Part shown: positions 15,253-22,698 of the stretch, piece after piece
How the letters are laid out: the number at the start of each line of letters is the position of its first letter
How positions within the stretch are numbered: the first letter of the stretch is position 1
Notes under the pieces: generated by a model
Database searches by the model: none
What the model was told of the DNA's origin: nothing
The model's input: only the letters and a program-made list of their open reading frames with translations
Program-made: the position numbers and the translations under genes
IMG/VR virus record: IMGVR_UViG_3300008450_000468
Span: 1-23,473 of that record
Length of the DNA: 23,473 bases
Strand: one strand, 5' to 3'
Source of the DNA: a virus

Positions 15253-15639
15253 GTGAAGCCACAATTGTTATGTACATTTGCACATCGTAAAGATTTAGAT
15301 TTAATACTTGATTATATTGTATCATCATATGTAATCAGTGAACAACGTTTGTTTGTATTTTCTGATGAGACTATATACAATGATATGTATGTAACATTTA
15401 ATGTGGAGACAGCCGATACCAAACGCATAGCCAATACCATATTGGTTCATCGCAAAAAAGAAACCAATACCATGTATACCGTTAATGCTTTAAATGTTAT
15501 TATACGAGAAGCAAATAATGGTGTACTAGATAAATCGTTTATCATTAATTGGAATGCATATCGTAACTCCATACTGTTAACTTCAGATGATAGTTTACGG
15601 CATGTGCGATTAAAAATGTTTAAACGAGTTGATTTGTAA
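15253..15639 (+). CDS. Small conserved-looking phage protein, function unknown
   Basis: This 128-residue protein starts at GTG, with AGAGAGG about eight bases upstream. No closer ATG in the same frame gives a better start. It contains HRKKETNTMYTVNALNVII (residues 73-91) and LDKSFIINWNAYRNSILL, blocks that look like a compact mixed alpha/beta fold. It has no cysteine-rich site, catalytic motif, signal peptide or membrane helix. It is 17 bases downstream of the nuclease-fold gene and probably shares its transcript. I do not recognise a function. Confidence 0.75.
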   Translation: MKPQLLCTFAHRKDLDLILDYIVSSYVISEQRLFVFSDETIYNDMYVTFNVETADTKRIANTILVHRKKETNTMYTVNALNVIIREANNGVLDKSFIINWNAYRNSILLTSDDSLRHVRLKMFKRVDL

Positions 15640-15649
15640 TATTTATTTA
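15638..15649 (+). promoter_or_regulatory. AATATTTATTTA motif
   Basis: This copy of the recurring ATATTTAT motif overlaps the stop codon of the preceding gene and ends 20 bases before the next ATG. A ribosome site (AAAAGGA) lies between. It probably acts as an internal promoter for the 114-residue gene. Confidence 0.45.
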
Positions 15650-15669
15650 AAAAATATAAAAAGGAAAAT

Positions 15670-16014
15670 ATGAAAGCATCTGAATTTAGAAAACTAATAC
15701 GTGAAGAGATTGCTAAAGTGTTAAGAGAAGAGGATTCTTTTGGAGACGAAATAGCAAAACAAATACAAGCAGAACGCTTAGCACAACAGCGTAAGTTTAT
15801 TGCTTGGGCCAAACAAGCTGCAGCAAAACAAAATACAAGCTTAAACTTTAATGGAGATGCAATGGTAACTGTATCAATGGCTAAACTCGAGAGGAAGGGT
15901 ATATTGACACTTGAACTGGTAGAAAAGTGGAAAGCAGCGCCAGAAGGATCAGCAGAAAATGATCTATGGCAAGGATTGACGGTGCTGTTAACTCGATATA
16001 AAATATTAAGATAA
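15670..16014 (+). CDS. Small helical protein with KLIREEI-type N-terminus
   Basis: This 114-residue protein starts at ATG with AAAAGGAA just upstream. It opens with MKASEFRKLIREEIAKVLRE, an amphipathic helix of a type I recall at the start of several otherwise unrelated proteins in marine T4-like phages. That recollection needs a search. The middle (AERLAQQRKFIAWAKQAAAK) is basic and helical. The C-terminal part is mixed and ends LLTRYKILR. There is no catalytic motif. It is the last gene before a terminator at 16040. The N-terminal helix might be a targeting or assembly signal, which is speculation. Confidence 0.74.
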   Translation: MKASEFRKLIREEIAKVLREEDSFGDEIAKQIQAERLAQQRKFIAWAKQAAAKQNTSLNFNGDAMVTVSMAKLERKGILTLELVEKWKAAPEGSAENDLWQGLTVLLTRYKILR

Positions 16015-16039
16015 AAACTACACGCCCCCAGAATATTAG

Positions 16040-16063
16040 AGCCGGTTATAAGCCGGCTTTTTT
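16040..16063 (+). terminator. Rho-independent terminator before the replication genes
   Basis: AGCCGG at 16040-16045 pairs with CCGGCT at 16053-16058 around a seven-base loop, and the arm runs into six Ts (16058-16063). It ends the accessory block and is followed 13 bases later by an ATATTTAT motif, the same order as at 2692-2732. Confidence 0.88.
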
Positions 16064-16076
16064 ATTGGCTAAGGAT

Positions 16077-16087
16077 ATATTTATATA
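16077..16087 (+). promoter_or_regulatory. ATATTTATATA motif after terminator
   Basis: This copy of the recurring motif lies 13 bases past the T-run of the preceding terminator and 112 bases before the SSB start. It is probably one of two promoters in this gap; the second candidate is CTTATATTTA at 16148. Confidence 0.5.
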
Positions 16088-16096
16088 AAATAATAA

Positions 16097-16144
16097 ATGA
16101 CAACTAAAAAATATCTTACATTTCTCTTGGAAAATGAAAAGTAA
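16097..16144 (+). CDS. Possible 15-residue leader peptide
   Basis: ATG to TAA would encode MTTKKYLTFLLENEK. It starts nine bases after the ATATTTATATA motif and lacks a Shine-Dalgarno site. That arrangement resembles the 84-residue gene at 2736, which also starts right after the motif. It may be a real short peptide, a remnant of a lost gene, or chance in AT-rich DNA. I rate chance as quite possible. Confidence 0.22.
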   Translation: MTTKKYLTFLLENEK

Positions 16145-16147
16145 GTA

Positions 16148-16157
16148 CTTATATTTA
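16148..16157 (+). promoter_or_regulatory. CTTATATTTA motif upstream of SSB gene
   Basis: This is identical to the motifs at 11920 and 23341. It lies 42 bases before the SSB ATG, leaving room for a transcript leader with the ribosome site AAGGAG. It is a candidate promoter element for replication genes. Confidence 0.38.
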
Positions 16158-16199
16158 AAGAAAATTAATAATAACCAATAAATAAAAAAGGAGTACAAA

Positions 16200-16973
16200 A
16201 TGGCAATTAATTTAGATGCTATCAAAGCAAAACTTAACAAATTACAAACACAGACCACCCGTCAAAACAATCTGTGGAAGCCTGAACCAGGCAAGCAACA
16301 AATTCGTATTGTTCCATATCAATACAACAAAGACAATCCATTCCAAGAACTTTATTTCCATTATGATCTAGGTAAGAAGAATTTTTTATCTCCAATCACT
16401 CATGGTAATCCGGATCCGGTAGTAGAATTTGCAGAGAAGCTTAAATCTTCTGGTAATTCTGATGAATGGAAGTTGGGCAAGAAGTTGGAACCGAAGATGC
16501 GTTGTTATGTTCCAATTGTTGTGCGTGGTAAAGAATCAGAAGGTGTTAAATTTTGGGGTTTTGGTAAAACAGTCTATACTGAGTTGTTAGGGTTTATTGC
16601 AGACCCTGATTATGGTGATTTAACGGATCCAATGAACGGCCGTGACATTGTAATTGAATTCACCCCAGCTGAGGGTGGAGCATATCCAAAAACAGTTCTT
16701 CGTATTAAGCCTAATACGACACCATTAACGACAGATCGTAATGTTGCAGAAAAGATTGCTCAACAGCAACCAAATCTTTCTGAGATCTTCAAAGAACCAA
16801 GCTACGAAGAGTTGAAAGATGCTTTGACTCAATGGTTGAATGGTGGAGAAGAAGATGATACTAATACATCTGTTGGCACTGCATCACATGATGAAGATGA
16901 AGCACCATTTTCACCCAATGTGAGCAAAGTGGATGACGTAAGTGCAGCATTCGATGAATTGTTTAATGAATAA
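16200..16973 (+). CDS. 32: Single-stranded DNA-binding protein (T4 gp32-like)
   Basis: This 257-residue protein should coat single-stranded DNA during replication and recombination. Several features match gp32-type SSBs. The N-terminus is basic (AIKAKLNKLQTQTTRQ), where gp32 has its cooperativity motif. The core has NLWKPEPGKQQIRIVPY and VKFWGFGKTVYTELL, with aromatic residues suited to stacking on bases. The C-terminus is a long acidic tail (GGEEDD, DEDEAP) ending FDELFNE, the region that recruits partner proteins. T4 gp32 holds zinc with one His and three Cys residues, but here the only cysteine is C102, so that zinc site is absent. A strong AAGGAG site precedes the ATG. The recombinase gene follows 17 bases later with its own AAGGAG. 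Confidence 0.88.
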   Translation: MAINLDAIKAKLNKLQTQTTRQNNLWKPEPGKQQIRIVPYQYNKDNPFQELYFHYDLGKKNFLSPITHGNPDPVVEFAEKLKSSGNSDEWKLGKKLEPKMRCYVPIVVRGKESEGVKFWGFGKTVYTELLGFIADPDYGDLTDPMNGRDIVIEFTPAEGGAYPKTVLRIKPNTTPLTTDRNVAEKIAQQQPNLSEIFKEPSYEELKDALTQWLNGGEEDDTNTSVGTASHDEDEAPFSPNVSKVDDVSAAFDELFNE

Positions 16974-16990
16974 TCTAAAGGAGTTACAAA

Positions 16991-18130
16991 ATGGCGGTAT
17001 CTAAAAGCGAACTGTCGGATGAATTGGCCGGCGAATTAGCTAGCAACTTAAACAAGAAGTTTAAAGGATCAGGATACAAAACGGCATACTTTTTGGAGGG
17101 GGATGTAGATTCTCCCTCTAATGTATCCGGTTGGGTAGGTACTGGTTCTAGTATGCTAGATCTAGCAATCTCAAATAGACCTAATGGAGGATTTCCAATT
17201 GGTCGTATTGTAGAGATTACGGGTTTAGAAGCTTCTGGTAAGTCGTTGTTAGCAACACATGCCTTGGCTAATACACAGAAACAGGACGGATTAGCAGTTT
17301 ATATTGATACAGAAAGTGCTGTTAGCAGTGAGTTTCTAGAAGCAATAGGTGTTGATCTTAAAAAAATGTTATATGTTCCATTGGAGACTATGGAAGATAT
17401 ATTTGAAGCAATTGAATCTATTGTTGAATCAGTTCGTAAGTCAAACAAAGATCGTTTAGTAACTATTGTAGTTGACTCAGTAATGGGCGCATCTACTAAA
17501 GTTGAAATGGCAGCTGAGTTTGATAAGGATGGTTGGGCAACTAGTAAAGCAATTATCTTGTCAAAAGGTATGCGTAAAATTACTAATATGATTGCTCGTG
17601 AAAAGATTAGTTTGATCTTTACCAACCAGTTACGTTCTCGCTTAGGAGTAAGCTTTGGTGATCCATGGACTACTTCCGGCGGTAAAGCAATTCCATTCCA
17701 TGCATCGGTACGTTTGCGATTAAAGTCTGTAGGACAGATCAAAGCTAAAGATGCCAAAGGTGTAGAGCAAATCATAGGAATTAAAACTAGAGCTCAAGTA
17801 ATTAAAAATCGTATGGGTCCGCCCTTGAAGTCAATTGACTATGATATTTACTTTGAGTCTGGTATTGATAACTTTGGTGGTTGGCTTGAAGTGATGAAAG
17901 AGTATAAATTAGTAACTCAGGCGGGTGCTTGGTATACATATACTCGAACAAATGGAACTCCGGTAAAGTTCTTATCTAAAGATTTCCAAGGAGCGGTTGA
18001 AAATGACCCGACTTTGAAAGATGAGATTTACAGTGCTATTTGTGATGCTTATATTTTCCGTTATCAATCTGGAGCTATTGGCATTGATGATATTGAGATT
18101 GATGAGGATTTTATTAATGAAGAATCATGA
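16991..18130 (+). CDS. uvsX: UvsX/RecA-like recombinase
   Basis: The 379-residue ATPase should form filaments on single-stranded DNA and drive strand exchange and recombination-dependent replication. Walker A is GLEASGKS (residues 78-85) and Walker B ends at D162 (LVTIVVDS). A RecA-type block follows at 212-241: NQLRSRLGVSFGDP, then TTSGGKAIPFHASVRL, covering the loop L2 region and its strand. The N-terminus (residues 1-45) is a small helical domain. The C-terminus is acidic (IDDIEIDEDFINEES), as in many RecA and UvsX proteins. The position right after the SSB gene fits a partnership known from T4. The ribosome site AAAGGAG is strong. The stop codon overlaps the start of the 5'-nuclease gene by four bases (ATGA). 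The choice between UvsX and RecA lineage is not settled here. Confidence 0.92.
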   Translation: MAVSKSELSDELAGELASNLNKKFKGSGYKTAYFLEGDVDSPSNVSGWVGTGSSMLDLAISNRPNGGFPIGRIVEITGLEASGKSLLATHALANTQKQDGLAVYIDTESAVSSEFLEAIGVDLKKMLYVPLETMEDIFEAIESIVESVRKSNKDRLVTIVVDSVMGASTKVEMAAEFDKDGWATSKAIILSKGMRKITNMIAREKISLIFTNQLRSRLGVSFGDPWTTSGGKAIPFHASVRLRLKSVGQIKAKDAKGVEQIIGIKTRAQVIKNRMGPPLKSIDYDIYFESGIDNFGGWLEVMKEYKLVTQAGAWYTYTRTNGTPVKFLSKDFQGAVENDPTLKDEIYSAICDAYIFRYQSGAIGIDDIEIDEDFINEES

Positions 18131-19173
18131 ACAATAGGTTTCAAGAGATTTTTAAACAATTAGAAGTAGAACGTTCGCAGGAGAGATCGACAGATATCAA
18201 TAGCAATGTTTTAATTATTGACGGACTAAATACGTTTATCCGAGTGTTTTCTGCAGTACCTGCATTAAACGATGACGGTGAGCATATCGGTGGAGTAACA
18301 GGCTTTTTAAGGTCTGTTGCTGCCACTATCCGGCAATTCAAACCTAGTCGATGCATTATTGTCTTTGATGGTAAGGGCGGTTCGGCTAGGCGTAAAAAGT
18401 TATACCCAGATTACAAAGCTAATCGAGCTGTTAAAACTCAATTTAACAGATATGAAGAGTTTGCCAATCTACAAGATGAATCAGAATCTATGAAACGGCA
18501 ATTTGGTTGTACCATAGAATATTTACATCAACTACCGGTAACAGTATTGTCTATTGACAATGTTGAAGCCGATGATATCATTGCATATATAGCCAATGAA
18601 ATATATACAGAAGACAAACATCGAGTAACTATAGTTTCAACTGATAGAGATTTCTTACAACTAGTAAATGACCGTATCAATGTTTGGAGTCCTGTAAAAA
18701 AGATCTTATACACTCCAAGTGTGCTACAAGAAGAAATAGGTATTCCGTCACTTAATTACTTGATGTATCGTTCGTTTATCGGCGATAAATCAGATAATAT
18801 TCCAGGTATCAACGGCGTGGCTCTAAAAACAATGCTCAAGCATTTTCCTATCATGCAACGACCGCAAGAAGTGACAATTGAAGCTATTACTGAATATATT
18901 AGTCAGCAAGATAAGCCTACACGAATTCATGAAACAGTACGTGATAACATTCATATATTAGAACGTAACCATGATCTAATGCAACTTAAAAATGTTGATA
19001 TTCCCGGTAATACAAAGTTATTAGCTGTTGATATTGTTAACCAACCTATACAAAGAACTAACGTATATGAATTCAAAAGAATGTTTATGCGTGATAAAAT
19101 GTATACCATTATTAAAGATGTGGATACATGGTTAACAGCATTTAATACATTAAATAGTTACACAAGTCTTTGA
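18127..19173 (+). CDS. FEN-type 5'-3' exonuclease (T4 RNase H / Pol I 5'-nuclease family)
   Basis: The 348-residue enzyme should remove RNA primers and trim flaps on the lagging strand. The acidic metal-binding set of the family is complete: D32 (VLIIDGLN), D81 (IIVFDGK), E147, D149 and D150 (NVEADDI), D173 and D175 (VSTDRDF), and D220 and D223 (GDKSDN). The last pair runs into a helix-three-turn-helix DNA-binding segment (NIPGINGVALKT). RRKKLYPDYKANR (residues 89-101) is the usual conserved basic block near the helical arch. The gene overlaps the recombinase stop by four bases, so translation is coupled. Because the family A polymerase in this window lacks a 5'-nuclease domain, this separate gene probably does that work. 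It appears full length and active. Confidence 0.93.
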   Translation: MNNRFQEIFKQLEVERSQERSTDINSNVLIIDGLNTFIRVFSAVPALNDDGEHIGGVTGFLRSVAATIRQFKPSRCIIVFDGKGGSARRKKLYPDYKANRAVKTQFNRYEEFANLQDESESMKRQFGCTIEYLHQLPVTVLSIDNVEADDIIAYIANEIYTEDKHRVTIVSTDRDFLQLVNDRINVWSPVKKILYTPSVLQEEIGIPSLNYLMYRSFIGDKSDNIPGINGVALKTMLKHFPIMQRPQEVTIEAITEYISQQDKPTRIHETVRDNIHILERNHDLMQLKNVDIPGNTKLLAVDIVNQPIQRTNVYEFKRMFMRDKMYTIIKDVDTWLTAFNTLNSYTSL

Positions 19174-19202
19174 TTTTACGAAAATAGTTATTATAATAAA
19201 GT

Positions 19203-20558
19203 ATGACAGATAGATTAAGTAGTTATGGATATGCCTTCCAGATCAAAGTTATTACGGCTTTGTTTACAGATAAGGCATTTATGCAGCAGATCTCAGACAT
19301 ACTTTCAGCAAAGTATTTTGAAAGTGACGCCAATGAATGGATTGTTGAAACGGCGTTAGAGTATCATAAACAATATAAGACCAATCCGACATTAGAAGTA
19401 ATGAAGGTAAAGTTATCAGATGTTGATAATGATGTACTAAAAACTCAGATCAAAGAACATTTAAAAGAAGCCTGGAGATATGCCGAGGCAACCGATTTGG
19501 ATTTTATTAAACAGCAAGCTTTGGATTTCTGTAAGAATCAAGAAATTAAAAAAGCAATTTTATCATCCGTTGAATTATTAAAGATAGGAAGATATGATGA
19601 TATTAAAATGCAAATTGATAATGCCTTAAAGGCCGGCGGTGATAAAGAAATAGGACATGATTACATGACTAGTATAGATGAGCGATATACAGAGTCAGTA
19701 CGTGATACCAAAGAAACGCCATGGGAAGTTATTAATGAATTGACATCTGGTGGGTTAGGTAAAGGTGAACTAGGAGTGTTTGTAGCACCTGCCGGTATTG
19801 GTAAGTCGTGGGGACTTATTAATATAGGAGCGCATGCCATTAAGAAAGGTATGACAGTTATCCATTATACATTAGAGTTAAATGAAGCATATGTAGGATT
19901 ACGTTATGATTCAGTAGTAACCGGCATTGCCAATCAGAACCTTAAACATTATCAAGATCAGGTTAAAACAGAGTTGTCAAAATTAACTGGTAATCTTATT
20001 ATTAAATACTATCCAACCAAGACAGTATCAGTAATGGGCTTGCGTAGTCATATTGAAAAATGTATAATGCAAGGAAAGAAACCAGATGTTATCATTGTTG
20101 ACTATGCGGATTTGTTAAGAGGCCCTGGTGTTGAAAAGAGACATGAGTTGGAAGGTATATATGAAGACCTCCGCGGTATGGCAGGTGAATATGAAGTACC
20201 AGTATGGACAGCATCTCAAGCAAATAGATCAGCTCTTGAGGAAGATGTTATTGGAGCTGAGAAGATTGCTGAGTCATATGGTAAGGTAATGGTTGCAGAT
20301 TTTGTTATTTCATTGTCTCGAAAGGTACAAGATAAATTAGCTGGTACTGGTAGATGGCATGTCATTAAAAATCGATTCGGACCAGATGGTATTACATTAC
20401 CTAGTAAAATGAATACCAGTAGTGGACAAATTAACATATATGCAGATACGTCAGTACAAGGAAAGGATGCTCAGAAGCAAATGGATAATGGTAATGAGTT
20501 AGCTCGTAAGATGCTGGCTAGGAAATTCCAGGAAATTCAGAACAATGACTTTGAATAA
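19203..20558 (+). CDS. 41: Replicative DNA helicase (DnaB / T4 gp41-like)
   Basis: This 451-residue hexameric helicase should unwind DNA at the phage fork. Walker A is APAGIGKS (residues 195-202), Walker B ends at D300 (PDVIIVDYADLL), and a polar sensor block is WTASQANR (335-342). The arginine-finger region is around RWHVIKNRFGPDG. The N-terminal 150 residues are helical, like the DnaB/gp41 N-terminal domain that forms the collar and contacts primase. A linker leads into TPWEVINELTSGGLGKGE, the normal start of the RecA-like motor domain. It lies 29 bases after the 5'-nuclease gene. The ribosome site is weak (AATAAAG). Primase and clamp genes are not in the window. Confidence 0.92.
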   Translation: MTDRLSSYGYAFQIKVITALFTDKAFMQQISDILSAKYFESDANEWIVETALEYHKQYKTNPTLEVMKVKLSDVDNDVLKTQIKEHLKEAWRYAEATDLDFIKQQALDFCKNQEIKKAILSSVELLKIGRYDDIKMQIDNALKAGGDKEIGHDYMTSIDERYTESVRDTKETPWEVINELTSGGLGKGELGVFVAPAGIGKSWGLINIGAHAIKKGMTVIHYTLELNEAYVGLRYDSVVTGIANQNLKHYQDQVKTELSKLTGNLIIKYYPTKTVSVMGLRSHIEKCIMQGKKPDVIIVDYADLLRGPGVEKRHELEGIYEDLRGMAGEYEVPVWTASQANRSALEEDVIGAEKIAESYGKVMVADFVISLSRKVQDKLAGTGRWHVIKNRFGPDGITLPSKMNTSSGQINIYADTSVQGKDAQKQMDNGNELARKMLARKFQEIQNNDFE

Positions 20559-20607
20559 AAAAGTAAAGAAAAAGTTATCAAAACTGAACTGAGCTTAATC
20601 ACGACGG

Positions 20608-20619
20608 CATATTTATGTA
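20608..20619 (+). promoter_or_regulatory. CATATTTATGTA motif upstream of reductase gene
   Basis: This copy of the ATATTTAT motif sits in the 123-base gap after the helicase gene, 62 bases before the reductase ATG. TATAAAA follows at once. It probably drives separate transcription of the reductase block. No clear terminator is visible in this gap. Confidence 0.42.
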
Positions 20620-20681
20620 TAAAATTACGTAGTTTTAAAACATTTACAAACACATTATTAAATTAACTTTAAGGAAACATT

Positions 20682-22544
20682 ATGGACGTATCTAATCAAA
20701 TACTCTCCGACATAACCGTACACATGAAGTACGCAAAATATGTTCCGGAACTCCAACGGAGAGAAACATGGGCCGAGTTGGTAACCAGAAATAAAAACAT
20801 GCATCAAAAGAAATATCCAAACTTAGCAGATGAAATTGAAAATGTATATAAGTTTGTATACGATAAAAAAGTACTTCCATCAATGCGTAGTTTGCAATTT
20901 GGTGGTAAGCCAATTGAAATTTCACCTAACCGTATTTATAACTGTGCCTATCTTCCTATTGATGATTGGAGAGCATTTGGCGAAGTGATGTTTTTATTAT
21001 TAGGCGGTACTGGTGTAGGATATAGTGTTCAACGTCATCATGCAGAACAACTACCAGAACTTCATAAACCAAATACGGCCAGAGAACGTCGTTTCCTTAT
21101 CGCTGATAGTATTGAAGGATGGGCAGATGCCATTAAAGCATTGATGAAGTCTTATTATACTGGTGGGTCAAAGATTAAATTTGATTTTTCAGATATTCGT
21201 CCTAAAGGAGCTCGTTTGGTTACATCCGGTGGTAAAGCACCAGGACCTCAACCTCTTAAAGAATGTTTAATTAAAATTCAAGGTATTTTAGATGCAAAAG
21301 AAGATGGAGAAAAGTTATCACCTATTGAAGTGCACGATGTTGTTTGTCACATTGCAGACGCTGTATTGGCTGGGGGTATACGTCGTGCAGCTCTCATATC
21401 ATTGTTTAGCGCCGATGATGATGAAATGATTTCTTGTAAGTCCGGAGCTTGGTGGGAATTGAATCCACAAAGAGGCCGTGCTAATAACTCAGCAGTATTA
21501 ATGCGCCATAAGGTTACCAAAGAGTTCTTTATGGAACTTTGGAAGCGTGTTGAATTGAGTGGAGCTGGTGAACCTGGTATTTATTTAAGTAACGATAAAG
21601 ATTGGGGAACTAATCCATGTTGCGAAATTGCTCTTCGTCCATATCAATTCTGTAACCTATGCGAGGTAAATGTATCAGATATTGAATCTCAGGAAGATTT
21701 GAATAATCGAGTTAAGGCAGCTGCATTTATTGGAACACTTCAAGCCGGTTACACTGATTTCCATTATCTTCGTCCGGTATGGAAACGTACAACTGAAAAA
21801 GATGCATTGATTGGAGTATCAATGACTGGTATTGGTTCTGGTACAGTGTTAGGATATAACATGAAAGAAGCTGCCAAGACAGTTAAAGAAGAAAATGCTC
21901 GCATAGCAGGTATATTAGGTATTAATAGCGCAGCTAGATCAACTACCGTTAAACCAGCCGGAACAACTTCATTAACATTAGGTACTAGTTCAGGTATTCA
22001 TGCATGGCATAATGATTATTATATACGTCGTGTACGTGTAGGTAAGAACGAAGCAATTTACTCTTACTTGTCAATCTACCATCCAGAGCTAATTGAAGAT
22101 GAATATTTCCGTCCTCATGATACCGCAGTAATTTCAATACCACAAAAAGCACCAGTAGGAGCTATTCTAAGAACTGAATCTCCTTTCCAATTGTTAGAAC
22201 GTATTAAACGTATTACTTTGGAATGGGTTCGCCCTGGACATCGTAGTGGTAACAATACACATAATGTATCAGCAACTGTATCATTACGCGAACATGAATG
22301 GGATGCAGCTGGTCAATGGATGTGGGATAACAGAGAATATTATAATGGTCTTTCGGTATTGCCTTTTGATGGCGGAACATATAAACAAGCTCCATTTGAA
22401 GATATCACCAAAGAGCGTTTTGATGAACTCATGAATTCATTACATAGTATTGATTTGTCTAAAGTAATTGAATTAGATGACTCAACTAACTTATCTGGAG
22501 AACTTGCTTGTGCAGGTGGCGCATGTGAGATAGCAGCAGTATGA
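20682..22544 (+). CDS. nrdJ: Class II ribonucleotide reductase, adenosylcobalamin-dependent (NrdJ)
   Basis: This 620-residue enzyme reduces ribonucleotides to deoxyribonucleotides with coenzyme B12. Key residues line up with the monomeric Lactobacillus leichmannii triphosphate reductase. C88 (YNCAY) and C324 match the redox pair C119/C419. N311, C313 and E315 (NPCCEI) match N406, C408 (thiyl radical) and E410. The spacing between C313 and C324 is the same. The C-terminal pair C610 and C615 keeps the C-x4-C spacing of C731/C736, which passes electrons from thioredoxin. It is shorter than the 739-residue Lactobacillus enzyme. It needs no small subunit and no oxygen, but needs cobalamin from the host. 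The ribosome site is AAGGAA. Its stop overlaps the next gene by four bases (ATGA). I am confident of the class. Confidence 0.94.
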   Translation: MDVSNQILSDITVHMKYAKYVPELQRRETWAELVTRNKNMHQKKYPNLADEIENVYKFVYDKKVLPSMRSLQFGGKPIEISPNRIYNCAYLPIDDWRAFGEVMFLLLGGTGVGYSVQRHHAEQLPELHKPNTARERRFLIADSIEGWADAIKALMKSYYTGGSKIKFDFSDIRPKGARLVTSGGKAPGPQPLKECLIKIQGILDAKEDGEKLSPIEVHDVVCHIADAVLAGGIRRAALISLFSADDDEMISCKSGAWWELNPQRGRANNSAVLMRHKVTKEFFMELWKRVELSGAGEPGIYLSNDKDWGTNPCCEIALRPYQFCNLCEVNVSDIESQEDLNNRVKAAAFIGTLQAGYTDFHYLRPVWKRTTEKDALIGVSMTGIGSGTVLGYNMKEAAKTVKEENARIAGILGINSAARSTTVKPAGTTSLTLGTSSGIHAWHNDYYIRRVRVGKNEAIYSYLSIYHPELIEDEYFRPHDTAVISIPQKAPVGAILRTESPFQLLERIKRITLEWVRPGHRSGNNTHNVSATVSLREHEWDAAGQWMWDNREYYNGLSVLPFDGGTYKQAPFEDITKERFDELMNSLHSIDLSKVIELDDSTNLSGELACAGGACEIAAV

Positions 22545-22696
22545 GGACAGATGATTGGATTTCTAAATTAGCTTTAGAAGAGACAATGCAAGATTATTAC
22601 AAAGAAGATGGGCGTGTAGTTTTTACCGCCCACTTTCTGCGTAAACGTGGTTACTGTTGTAATAATGGATGTAGACACTGTCCATATAAAGATTAA
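22541..22696 (+). CDS. DUF5522-like four-cysteine mini-protein
   Basis: This 51-residue gene is easy to miss. It starts in the ATGA overlap with the reductase stop. The product has a helical first half (WISKLALEETMQDYY), then VVFTAHFLRKRGYCCNNGCRHCPYKD. The CC-x3-C-x2-C arrangement (C39, C40, C44, C47) followed by PY, with VFT and RGYCC before it, is the hallmark of the small DUF5522 family as I know it. The family's function is unknown; the cysteines probably bind a metal. Coupling to a reductase that depends on thiol chemistry is suggestive but proves nothing. The next gene begins two bases after its stop, so the three genes form one unit. Confidence 0.85.
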   Translation: MRTDDWISKLALEETMQDYYKEDGRVVFTAHFLRKRGYCCNNGCRHCPYKD

Positions 22697-22698
22697 TT

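Noticed and set aside
15447-15812. 121-codon open frame on the minus strand
   Set aside because: It lies across two plus-strand genes and the motif-bearing gap between them. Its translation has no recognisable pattern.
17299-17775. 158-codon open frame on the minus strand
   Set aside because: It is entirely antisense to the recombinase core, has no family features, and all supported genes are on the plus strand.
20545-20592. 15-residue basic frame MTLNKKVKKKLSKLN overlapping the helicase end
   Set aside because: AGGAA lies upstream, but the frame is tiny, AAA/AAG-rich as expected in AT-rich DNA, and mostly overlaps or abuts the helicase stop. There is not enough to call a gene.
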